In this document: piece by piece, positions 1 to 10,910 of the stretch
How the letters are laid out: each line of letters starts with the position of its first letter
Position numbering within the stretch: position 1 is the first letter of the stretch
From: Schistosoma mansoni
Lineage: Eukaryota > Platyhelminthes > Trematoda > Strigeidida > Schistosomatidae
Length of the DNA: 64,000 bases
NCBI RefSeq assembly: GCF_000237925.1
Contig: NW_017385992.1
Location: 682,001 to 746,000 of the forward strand
Direction: 5' to 3'
Notes under the pieces: model-generated
What the model saw: the letters and a program-made list of their open reading frames with translations, nothing else
Told to the model about the DNA's origin: nothing
Database searches by the model: none
Made by a program: the position numbers and the translations under genes

Positions 1-312
1 AAAAAAATTTAAATACGTTCAAAAAATAAACATGTTTTGTTTTTTTGTTTGTTTGGTTTTTAAATAAATAAAAAAATGAGCATATCAAAAAATTTTTTTT
101 AGAATAAGCAATGAAAAGGAATTCAAGATAAAGCTTGTGTCCTACGTGCAATATTCCTTAAGATGTTATGCAAATCTTACTGTTCTTACAGAACGCGTTG
201 TTTCAGATTTATCTCTCGAGCTTGACGAAGTATCAAGGTGTGTGTCGGCTGTCGTGTACGGTACGACGAGTGTAGGAGCCGTATCGTACGATTGTACCGA
301 AAAAAATTCGAC

Positions 313-1265
313 TTAGCTTGGTTTTCCTTCTAAGTACGCTGCTTTGAGTCGATCGATACTGATGCTATCGTTCGTACCGTTCTTATTCAATACATAGTAC
401 TTGGGTTCGCGTTGAAGAATTTTGAAGGGTCCTTCGTATGCTGATTTGAGAGGTCGTCGACGTGGGTCTCGACGAACGAAGACGTGCGTACTATGTCGTA
501 ATTCAGGTTGAACGAAAACATCATTTGATTGGGGTAGAGTGTGAGCAGGTTTTACTGAACGCATAGCGTTTGCAAGCCTGCTCGTGTATCAGTTTAGATC
601 CATGTTCAATGAAGAAGCTGAAGGATCCACGAATTCTCCTGGGAGTCGGAGTGTCGTTCCGTAAACCAGTTGTAATGCAGCGTATCCAATGTCAGCTTTC
701 ACTGCATTGCGGATACCCAGCAAGACGAGTGGAAGAGCGTCTGTCCACTGTTAAACGTTAGCAGCTGATAATGAAGCATTCAGTTGTCTATGAAAACGTA
801 CTACCAACCCCTTTGCTTGTGGGTGGTATGCTATCGTTCGGAAGCGCGTGATTCCTAATGGTGAGATCAGACAAAGGAAAATTCCGGATTCGAACTGGCG
901 TCTGCGGTCTGTAGTGATCGTGGAAGGGCAGCCGAAATTTGCAACCCATCGTTCGACGAAAGCGATTTTTGACAGCGTACAGAGGAGCATGCCCACTCCC
1001 TCACGTCTTTATTCATGTCAGGCCAGCAAAATCGTTGGGCTATAAGTTTGACTGTTGCACGAGCACCTGGGTGAGAAACATTGTGCAACGTATTGAAGAC
1101 GTTGCGTTGATAATGTTTTGGTATTATTGGACGATCCCTACCTGTAGATGTGTCGCAAAGTAAGGTTTCCTTACCTGTTTCCATCTGCTTAATACTTAGT
1201 TTAAGGATAACTCATGCTGAAGATCAATGTCTTCTTTTTGAAGCTGAGCGAATTTGAGAAGGTCG
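313..1265 (-). pseudogene. Gypsy RNase H end and integrase, broken
   Basis: Minus-strand remnant of the Pol C-terminus. The zinc-binding HHCC region is at about 1190-1000, the catalytic core at about 996-751, and the C-terminal tail at 564-313, ending in the family motif SIDRLKAAYLEGK. They lie in different frames, so the gene is frameshifted. The core keeps the second catalytic Asp (TTDRRRQFES), but the Glu of the D,D35E triad is Val here (GLVVRFHR where the plus-strand copy at 27.6 kb has LVELFHK). The integrase would therefore be dead even without the frameshifts. Confidence 0.8.
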
Positions 1266-1950
1266 ACCAGTAGCACCTTCTATAATCAAAACACTTTTGG
1301 TCAAAGAGAAATCAGAAGTCAGTTGAGAAGATGTAGGAAAGATATATTAGATACGTTTCTAATATATCGAGAGGCGTTCGTTATTAACTGACTATTGAAA
1401 CGTAGGAGCTGTGTCCCACGCCGAGTTGCAACGTGATCTGGTACGGATGCATAACCGAAAGCCTTCAGTTAAACAAGTACACTTAAACAACGTGGTCGGC
1501 ATCCAATGTCGAACACTTAATTAGCTATTGATTTTAGTGGTTGAATTATAGCTACAGAACACTCTCCACCTAGTGAGGTAGTGATGCTAATAATACGTGA
1601 CCAGCCATAAGTTTAGGCCCAACGAGTTTGTCGTTGGTAAACACTATTGTGATTGCTTGCTTCGTTTAGCAGCGTCTCATCTTTTTTCTTTACACTAAGG
1701 GACCAAAACGTACAACATAGCAATAAAAAAATAAAGTACAATGAAAATTTCAGTTCCTTGAGAAACTTTGTCGTTGTTTTCCAGCCGTCCTGAAAACGAG
1801 AAAAAAACAACGTGTGAAAGCATGTAGAAAATGCATTCGTACTTGCGTAAGGACACAAGATGAGTGGGAAAAAATTAAACTAATACACTTGTAAACAGCG
1901 TACAAGCGATCGGAAAAATAATGTTTTCTTTTTGGTTATTTTATATATAA
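1266..1950 (-). repeat. LTR-like region of Gypsy element (block A)
   Basis: Homologous to 28500-29165 on the plus strand and, in part, to 21420-21660, 21845-22000 and 24200-24490 on the minus strand. It lies just 3' of the Gypsy tail sequence and just 5' of internal sequence, as a shared LTR would. It holds a short hydrophobic ORF (1858-1613) also present in the other copies. The ends are approximate. Confidence 0.6.
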
Positions 1951-2154
1951 AAAAATTTAAATACGTTCAAAAAATAAACATGTTTTGTTTTTTTGTTTGT
2001 TTGGTTTTTAAATAAATAAAAAATGAGCATATAAAAAAAATTTTTTTACAATAAGCAATGAAAGGGAATTCAAGATAAAGCTTGTGTCCTACGTGCAATA
2101 TTTCTTAAGATGTTCTGCAAATCTTACTGTTCTTACAGAACGCGTTGTTTTAGG
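1951..2154 (-). repeat. Gypsy 3' tail, direct repeat of 1-213
   Basis: About 200 bp repeated almost unchanged at 1-213. It is A/T-rich, with a long T-rich run and a conserved downstream stretch including AAGCTTGTGTCCTACGTGC. In the plus-strand element the equivalent is 28320-28480, directly after the integrase stop, which identifies it as the 3' non-coding tail. Confidence 0.75.
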
Positions 2155-2186
2155 TTTTGGATGCCATCGTTATTTGGTTATTGTCC

Positions 2187-2530
2187 TTAACTAAGTCGAT
2201 TTTTGAAAAGACAGTTGCAACTTTCATGGCAGCTGCCAAATGTGAGGCAACGGGTAACGATCGGGAATGGTTTAAGCGTCCAGACGCCCATAATCACAGT
2301 TGGACGACAATCATTGCTGTCCTTTTTAAGGACCATGTGCAATGGGGATGACCACGGACTATTTGATGGTCGATATATCCCTAAGTATATCATATGCGCG
2401 TGTCCATGAATCCGTGCATGCAAAAATCAGCTTCTGCGTAGCAGAACCAGGACTCGATAATGTCTGGCCAAAATGGCTTTAACTGAATCGAAATAGGGTG
2501 TATAGACTTTAACTTCAAAACCTTAGGTGA
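2187..2530 (-). pseudogene. Gypsy gag N-terminus joined to RT fragment
   Basis: The minus-strand translation gives a gag start motif (PFWPDIIESWF, then CYAEADF) and, within about 30 codons but in another frame, an RT N-terminal motif (RPSNSPWSSPLHMV). The rest of gag, the protease and the RT palm are deleted. The intact order survives better at 23640-22000. Confidence 0.75.
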
Positions 2531-2990
2531 GTGTTCCGTCAAAGTAATTTATTGAACAAAAAATGTCTAATTAAAATATATCCGACTAAAACTTACGAAA
2601 AAAATACATCACAATATATAAAAGTAAAACGAAGAATAACAATCAATAATAATCTTTTACTAGCCGGAAAAAATTCACATCATATTAAAACACAATTATA
2701 TGAACGAAGAATATCCTTGTCAATATTATCTCATCAGGTTCTACAATTATAAATTAATAATCCATGAAAGAAGATTGACTAAATTTAAGGCAGAGTACAT
2801 CAAGTTAAGAAACTGTAATATGTGAATCAAGTAGTGTTGTTTGTCATATAAAATAAAAATAAGATTGAATCGTAATGTTTTTGCGATGAATAATATGATG
2901 TGTTAACTTGAATCAGTTTATAGGTGAAATGAAATCGTAAGATAAATAATGATCAGAATAAATATAGTTGACATGGGAGTGAGAGATAGG
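2531..2990 (-). repeat. Gypsy 5' leader region
   Basis: About 300 bp upstream of the gag motif on the minus strand. It is a direct repeat of 23660-24012 with roughly 85-90% identity by eye, and similarity ends near 2840. No gene is visible. From about 2990 to 3090 the sequence is the reverse complement of 24010-24105. Confidence 0.6.
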
Positions 2991-3099
2991 AAAATGGGAT
3001 TAAAAATCAGAAATTACGTAATATGTAGAATAATATAAATTAGGTCAGATATAGTAGATAGGGGATGGATGATAAGAAAATTTCTCCAAAAGGTTAGCA

Positions 3100-4412
3100 A
3101 TGAAACCGTTTCATTATCATTTGCTTTGCCTTCCTGTGCTCGTATACAATTTGGCAATAAATTTGACCACGTGTGCCGATTACTTAAACAAACTAAACGA
3201 AGCTTTCAATACTGGTCAGTGTCCCTTACCGTTATAACACAGTGAGGATTTAATTACGTTCAAATTCTGTTAAATATTGATTGACGAATATTATTCACAT
3301 TCTCATTGCATAATGTGTCAACAAGCAGATTGTGGACATTCGTATCCCTCTTATAACAATCTATTTTATGACTCACAATTATCATTCCAATTACTATTCC
3401 TAAGATACTTCCAGTTTCCTTAATGCAGTCCCCCACAAAATCTGCCAGTTTACGGCTTGATGGAGTACAAATGTTATCTCCTGCTATATGTCGTCATGTA
3501 GTATGTTTGTCCTCACTTATAAAGAAATCAATAATCCTCATGTGATTCAAACTCATTTAACTCGACTTTGCGTAATGAGCATTAACTAACTCTTGTTTTG
3601 TCGATATATCATTGTTTCTTATTTTATAACTCACAAATGGCATAAGGATTAACATCTACTGCCAACAACGTGTACCGTTTAAATATTGATACCGGAAATG
3701 CTCCAATCTTTCAGTTGATATCAACTCTGGTTTTGTCCATACCCCATGGTTTGTAACTCACTGTGACAATCCGATATTTGAAGCCGTGCAACCTTCAAAA
3801 TAGTCCATTTTAATGTATTCTATTCAACGAACAGCACCAGAATACTAGCATCATATGTCGCACAAGGTGCATACCACAACTGTCGTATGAGCAGGCCTGA
3901 CATTGGACAGAATACAGAGTACCACCATTCCCACGGCAACCACCTATAGGTTCAAATAACAAAATCTACAAGATATACTTTTTCGCGTGACTTTCTCAAT
4001 AGAATATCTGGACTACTAGGTTACGTACCATCAACCAAACGCCAACAAGTTGGTGCCTTTCCTGCCTGTACGGTAAGTCAATTTCAGCTAACTGATCTAC
4101 CTGATCAAAAAATGATTTTTTTGGCGTTCACCCTTGAGATTTCTCGTTTCACGAAGCAAGACATCTTTCATACTTATCGAAGGAACATGGTAGTTGCTCA
4201 TGCTCTACGTGTCTATCCCTCTTATAACTTACACATTCAAAAACCTCCAATATAAGGGTTATAAGCATGCTGACTGAGACCTCATGTGCTCACTAAATAC
4301 ACTCTGAGATTGTGATGAATTTTTCGCAGTTAACAGTCTCATGGAATCTACTGAGAATTTCTATTTGATCCTTAACTCATGTCCATATTTCAGAGCACCA
4401 ATTCAAACGTAA
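3100..4412. repeat. Duplicated non-coding block, copy 1
   Basis: No gene seen. 3390-3860 recurs in the same orientation at about 24710-25212. 3150-3400 resembles parts of 5870-6000 and 18710-18880, so it includes a dispersed repeat. It belongs to a larger collinear duplication spanning 2.4-5.5 kb and 23.6-26.6 kb. Confidence 0.6.
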
Positions 4413-5490
4413 ATGTTAAGTAAACCATACAAATTATATTTATCAGCGAAATATCGTAATAAACTAAGACCCATAAAGAAGAGTTATTTTAAGCCAAACG
4501 ATTACACGTCAGTTTCACAAATAGCAACAAATGCGCTGAAGTTACTAACAATGTTGACAATCCTTGTGATCCTGCATAATATCATTTTTATATACGACAC
4601 TGAAAAACTATCACAGAACTTTGTGGTGGTATTTTTACGAGTGGAAATGCATTCCTTAATAGCTATTATTTTAAGAGTCATGTGTGTGACAGCTAACTCA
4701 TTACCATTTATCCACTTCACATGCCTAAAAATTAGTAAGGCTATAAATAATCTCAATGTGTTCATGGAGCAGAAGGGATGTCAACCTTTGTATTCATAGA
4801 TGGTGGACCACTTTCTCTTTAGTAACGGGTCTTTGACATTATTGCTGAAAAAAATGAGTATATCTTACCGCGTGACAAATTGAGAGATAATGCTGACATG
4901 GTCAATGGTTAGGGCATCGATAATACTCCAGTTGTCTGCAGGATTCTGTAAAAATGTGTTAACGATGAACTCTCCTACTGTTTTCCAACTCTAAAATTCA
5001 TCAATGGTACTCCACATGAAATTGTTTTAAAAATCCATCGTATATGACATACCAATTAGATTTCTCTGAATCACCCTTTCCTCGGTGTAACCAAGGATTT
5101 GCAGTCTGAGAGTTATACAAGACGTTTCTAAAACATTCGACATGATTAGCCACCAACTTGTTGTAAATAAAATGTCATTTCACGGGGTCCAAAATACTCT
5201 GCCGAATTGCTTTGATTCCATTCTCAACCACCGACATCAAATAGGTAGAATTCACTCTTCCTTGACAAACGCTGTCCATGTTGGAATCGACGTAATATAA
5301 AGTATTGTCCAAAGCACGTTGCTAAGTTCAGATTTTATCAATGATATTGGCGAATGCGTTCGCGCAGTGCTGCTCAAAATGGCTTTTAAAGCATCACTCA
5401 GCTAAATGTCAACGGACATGCTTCGGCGAAACATCAATCGAATTAGGTCTAACCATGATAATTGAGATGTTATCCACGCTCGCAGAACAG
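4413..5490 (+). pseudogene. CR1/jockey-like reverse transcriptase remnant, copy 1
   Basis: Plus-strand fragments of a non-LTR reverse transcriptase. 4670-4790 encodes a stretch like RVMCVTANSLPFIHFTCLKI, matching the linker of the minus-strand element at 37.4 kb. At 5115-5265 an RT motif reads DVSKTFDMISHQ (cf. LDISKAFD), followed at about 5290-5370 by a SGI...FINDIGECVR motif. Stops and frameshifts are frequent. Parallel copies lie at 25790-26690 and 40200-40680. Confidence 0.65.
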
Positions 5491-5501
5491 GTGTTATAAA
5501 T

Positions 5502-5744
5502 TTGGCTTCACCCTCAATGAAAGAGTGTGCAAGTTCAATATATCCGTTAGATAATATCAATTGTACAATTTGTTACCAGTTTTGTCTTTATCTGTCCGTT
5601 TTCTTTTTGATATTTTCCTTATGTGTGTGTACTGTTTCTTTTGCTAATAACATGCCTTCCGATAATACTCTGTCAAGTTCACAACAAACCCCGTCCCTGA
5701 AAGCTCTTATTCTAGTTGTTTACTCGTTTTATAGTCAACATTAA
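5502..5744 (+). CDS. Short ORF with signal-peptide-like core, unknown function
   Basis: An 80-codon ORF. Its middle is a hydrophobic stretch (CLYLSVFFLIFSLCVCTVS) followed by a small-residue region and a polar tail with MPSDNT and PSLKALI, like a secretory signal and short mature peptide. A diverged copy at 18367-18646 keeps this frame without indels over about 60 codons, and a third partial copy is at 20321-20470. It sits in a dispersed repeat, so it may be an exon carried by a repeat and not a gene. I do not recognise it. Confidence 0.35.
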   Translation: MASPSMKECASSIYPLDNINCTICYQFCLYLSVFFLIFSLCVCTVSFANNMPSDNTLSSSQQTPSLKALILVVYSFYSQH

Positions 5745-5869
5745 GAAGTTCGGTTTATTAGACTGGAAAAGTATTTTCTGAATAACGTAATTAACATAAA
5801 ATATAGGTGAATTCGATCATGCATTTATTCAACCACCGATAAATCAACAAAAATATATGAAGCCTTCAA

Positions 5870-6600
5870 AACTCGTCAGTGTCCCTTACCGCTATATCCT
5901 ATTGAGGATTGAATTGTAGGCGAATTCTGTGAAATATTTGTGGGCGACTATTATTTACATTCTAATTGCATAACGTCTCAACAATTGAATTGTGGACATT
6001 TGTTTCCAACCTGTTCAAAGCTAAATTGTGACTGACAGTAATCATACGACTCATTATTCCGAAGTTATTTACAGTTCCTTAATTTCAGTCTTTCATAAAA
6101 TCCGCTACACAACGGCTTCATCATGTACAAATGATATTTGCTGTTATATGTTGTGTTGCAGTATGTTTGGTATGCATATAAATCAAATATGTTTGAAATG
6201 AATTTGCATATTGAATGCTGGTATTGGTGTTCTGAACCTACTCCAGTCTTTATCACTGATAAACACGTAAACATTCAGATTTTCAAACAGTCTTATGCTT
6301 ACTGATCCTGAAACAGAAATTCAATCCATTTTTTCCAATTCAGTCAAATCAGGTTATCCCTAACAACAAGTTAATCAACTCGATAATTTTCTGACAACTA
6401 TGGTAGTGTAGCTGTACATAATTCCTCAAAATCAATAGCTGATTAGGTGTTCGACATTGGATGTTGACCACGTTGTTTAAGTGGAATTGTTTAACTGAAG
6501 GCAGAAATCCATTCTATGTTCTTATGATTCGATCAAATCGCGATATTCCTCAAAAGAACACATTCGATTAGATATTTCTGACTACAATGATAGAATCCAA
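5870..6600. repeat. Dispersed repeat with LTR fragment
   Basis: No gene. 6065-6300 recurs at about 30561-30812. 6425-6505 is a plus-oriented fragment of the Gypsy LTR-like region, matching 28850-28925 (TCGACATTGGATG, CCACGTTGTTTAAGTGG). 5870-6000 resembles 18710-18880. Confidence 0.55.
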
Positions 6601-6918
6601 TCACCACTGGGGATTAAATAAACATACAGTTGACTGATGCTGAGTAATCTATTGGTGTACTCACATATTCAATCCTTTGCCCAAGAATCCCGCTAAACAC
6701 TCTAACCACAAATTTCAGTGAAATCCATTTTCCAAATAAATTCGCTTCGCCTGTAGCTCTTCTAGATTTACTGCCGGTTTCAAGCCTGGGTAAAGGAGAA
6801 GGATAGGGCATGGCGTTAACGATTTTATTCTTTGGAAAACTTACCCGCCATTAAACGCTATACAAGAAAAATAATGTAAACCATTCAAACTCTGTCTTGA
6901 GAGTGAAAGGAAGAATTA
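6600..6918. repeat. Repeat upstream of RTE remnant, copy 1
   Basis: Recurs at 30813-31115 in the same orientation and in both places leads into an RTE remnant. It could be the 5' region of that element or flanking duplicated DNA. No ORF is convincing. Confidence 0.5.
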
Positions 6919-7118
6919 NNNNNNNNNNNNNNNNNNNNNNNNNNNNNNNNNNNNNNNNNNNNNNNNNNNNNNNNNNNNNNNNNNNNNNNNNNNNNNNNNN
7001 NNNNNNNNNNNNNNNNNNNNNNNNNNNNNNNNNNNNNNNNNNNNNNNNNNNNNNNNNNNNNNNNNNNNNNNNNNNNNNNNNNNNNNNNNNNNNNNNNNNN
7101 NNNNNNNNNNNNNNNNNN
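6919..7118. other. Assembly gap (200 N)
   Basis: Exactly 200 N, so a placeholder length. It lies inside the RTE remnant, where the endonuclease part present in the other copy (31.1-31.8 kb) would be. Confidence 0.98.
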
Positions 7119-8146
<1,028 letters not shown>

Positions 8147-8399
8147 ATTATTCAATGTTTAAAGTCACACAAAACTATGCTGCATACATATGATGAGTAG
8201 GATAAAGATGTACATGTTTACGCTTACACAAAAACAGTAAAGGTTGATAAATATTAATAACAGGGTCAAAATATGGATCAAGTAGAATGAAATAATTGGC
8301 CTGTTTAGAAGTAAGGATGAGGTGAATGAGCTTGACATAGTACCGACATACAAAACAGTTTTCTTATTAGACATTAACAAAGAAGTTTACACTGTATCT

Positions 8400-9555
8400 T
8401 TTATTACCGTCAAATGAAATCATACATTCATTGTAGAACAAGGCTTTTATATTATGAAGTAATGACATTGTAGTGAAAAAGAACATAAGTGGCTACAAAA
8501 GAATGTATTTTAATAAGGAAAAACAGAATTCCTCGAAACAATCTGAGAAGCATACAGTGAATACTTCATTGGCAAAATGTCAATCAATTGTCTAAGACGC
8601 TTATCATCGCTGATGTTTGATGATTTATACGTTAAATTATGGACCAGGCTTGAATTGAGAGTAGTCAGTCGATCACTTGATTTGATCCTTTAAATGTTAT
8701 TAGGATTTTGAATAAGAATAACTATTGGCATACACTACATAATTGATAATTCATAATAATCCACTTAATAATTACTAAATATTTAAAGATGGAAATTTTG
8801 AATTTTCTCATCTACTTACTTAGTATCTGATTGTATGCCAACGACATTCGTTTCAAAGTACTCACCTAGCTGAAGGCGCTCGGTTATGCATCCGCACTGG
8901 TTTGATCACTGCTATTCATTAGAACTCTGAGATTAACTGCCACACAATGTTACTCACTATTAGGGCACATCATGATCGATATTCTATCGGTTTTCTTTCT
9001 TTTCAAACGGTAATAAAATTTATTACTCGCAATTTAATTCATTCATCAATGAAGAGTACAAATTGTCACGGATTTTCACTAGGTGAGTACAATTTACGGT
9101 AGAAGATAAACCATATAAAACTTCGGCACCTTCAGTGCATTTGGAGTTGTTGAGGCACTCATAGTTGACAGATTAGCTTAACATTCATCCAGGATTTCTT
9201 ACTCACTGGGAAATTCGATTGCATTCTGCTGCAAATTTAGGACGACTTGAAGCGTCAAGTGATGTTTTAAAGTGTATTCAATCTATTGTACAACCAGACA
9301 ACTTCAATCTAATCACGATATCCAACTTCAATCAATATTCAACATAAACAAACATACGATCAACAAGCAAGTGAATCTATCCAGAATATCGGGTAACGAT
9401 ACACGGAGAATTATGTTAAGTTCAGTTTGCTTAAAATTTAATTCATGGAGAACAGTGTGAAATTGGTAAACTGAAGCCGGTACAACTGGAAATCACAGCG
9501 ATATAAGTCAACACATAGAAGACAAATTGAAACCTCATCACTCTGAAAAATAAGA
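8400..9555. other. Non-coding 3' flank of minus-strand gene
   Basis: No supportable gene. It is nearly identical to 58925-60115. 8870-8912 has good splice signals on the minus strand and starts like the exon at 57211-57306 (LMNSSDQ), but then runs into a stop and a short Gypsy LTR-like stretch, so it looks like a broken exon. Confidence 0.5.
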
Positions 9556-10060
9556 CATGAAAACGATGGTGTGATATCCCAATGTGTGTATCAATTCAAA
9601 TATGTTTGTGACTGCAGTCCCACATACACAAGGCGAAGTACATCTGACTGCTGTGCTTCATCTGTTATATTGTCAGGTCCTGTTTCTCTCGCGTTCATGA
9701 TATATCTGATGGCCACCTTCAGTTCTTCGATCGTCGGTGTGTGCTGCTTCGATTTCCGGTGGATTCAATGGGGCTTATCCATTCATTAGTTCATTGAAGC
9801 AATTATCTAGGATTTATGATAGTTTCTAACAGAAGTGACCTTTGCTGTCATTTGTGGATTCACAACATTGGGTAACATTCATTGTGATTCCCTCCTTTAT
9901 TGTTTTCAATGATGCTTTGATAATTTCGGATCCATGAGTTTCCCATCCTATAAATGCACTTTGTTCTTCTCTGGACAGCATTAGAGCAACTCTCTTCGTG
10001 ATCAGAGTGCAGCAGCATGTTTTCCGTATATAGCCATTGCTTTTCAGCTTGCGTATAACT
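9556..10060 (-). pseudogene. RTE (SR2-like) fragment inside segmental duplication, copy 1
   Basis: Minus strand. 10060-9830 encodes endonuclease N-terminal motifs (NMLLHSDHEE, then KASLKTIKKGITMN in copy 2), and 9810-9560 encodes the start of the RT (TIEELKVAIRYIMNARETGP). The intervening endonuclease and linker are deleted here but partly kept in copy 2 at 60350-60690. Non-functional. Confidence 0.7.
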
Positions 10061-10811
10061 ACATTGAGTATCTAAACAGCGACAACCTCTATTTTCAATG
10101 TGCTATAACGTTAAAGCACTTCAATTGAATTAAAGTGACTAAAAACAGGTTCAGTGTCGACTTCAGACTGTGTGTGCCTCGTAAATATGGAATTCCATGT
10201 GCAACACTGAAATCTTATGTCACGTGAACTATTCTGGCATGAAGCCATCGAATCATCATTCAATCCGTAAGACTTTTGTGTGATGATGATAAACAAAAAG
10301 CTTCTAGTTAACATCTAGTTAACAAGTGGAAGCTTTGAAAGAAGCCCGTTGACCGTATTATACACATATCAACAATAAAATCTTGGAGGAATCATGATCA
10401 GATCACTACATCAAAATGAACACTCACACCGGACTCATAGTTGACTGCAGTGATCACGAAATCACTTATGCCTAATGCCACGTAGTAACGAGTTAAATTT
10501 GTATAACTCATGTGATATTATGCATCTTGAATTATACGAAAGCGATAACGCGAATATTGAAAACAGTGTTTGATATTATATAAAAAAGATAACATCAGCT
10601 ACCATGTTACCAATCAAAAGCATGTACAAAGTATCATTAAATAACTGTCCAAATTAGAAGGAAGACAAATGAAATTCTAAAGTATTCTAATAGAAAGCGG
10701 AATTGAGACAAAACCGTCAGAGATTTGAAAGCAATGTATAAAACATTTTCATGGATCATTCATTATATTTCTTTTTCTTATAAGCAACAATCTTCAAAAT
10801 CTTCAATCGAT

Positions 10812-10910
10812 TCACATGAAAAATAGAAAGGCGATCAAAGGAATTAAAACGAACAAGTACAAATGTGATATGCCTTGCTCATGTCCCTCCGTGAACCCGG
10901 TACTCATATT
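10812..10910 (-). CDS. Terminal exon: membrane anchor and stop
   Basis: 33 codons, preceded by a TTTTTTTACAG acceptor. It starts NMSTGFTEGHEQ and ends in a roughly 16-residue hydrophobic run (LYLFVLIPLIAFLFFM) and TGA. Copy 2 at 61675-61773 has the same length and frame with about a dozen amino-acid changes and keeps the hydrophobic tail, which supports coding. Confidence 0.75.
   Translation of the reverse strand, partial: NMSTGFTEGHEQGISHLYLFVLIPLIAFLFFM

Larger units (their letters stand above)
1..2530 (-). mobile_element. Rearranged Gypsy LTR element (block A)
   Basis: Degenerate Gypsy retrotransposon on the minus strand, probably of the CsRn1/Boudicca clade. Read along the minus strand the order is: gag N-terminus and RT fragment (2530-2187), 3' non-coding tail (2154-1951), LTR-like region (1950-1266), end of RNase H plus integrase (1265-313), and a second 3' tail (213-1). 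The two tails are near-identical direct repeats. This order suggests two partial elements in tandem sharing one LTR, each with internal deletions. All coding parts carry stops or frameshifts. LTR limits are approximate because no clean TG...CA ends were resolved. Confidence 0.8.
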
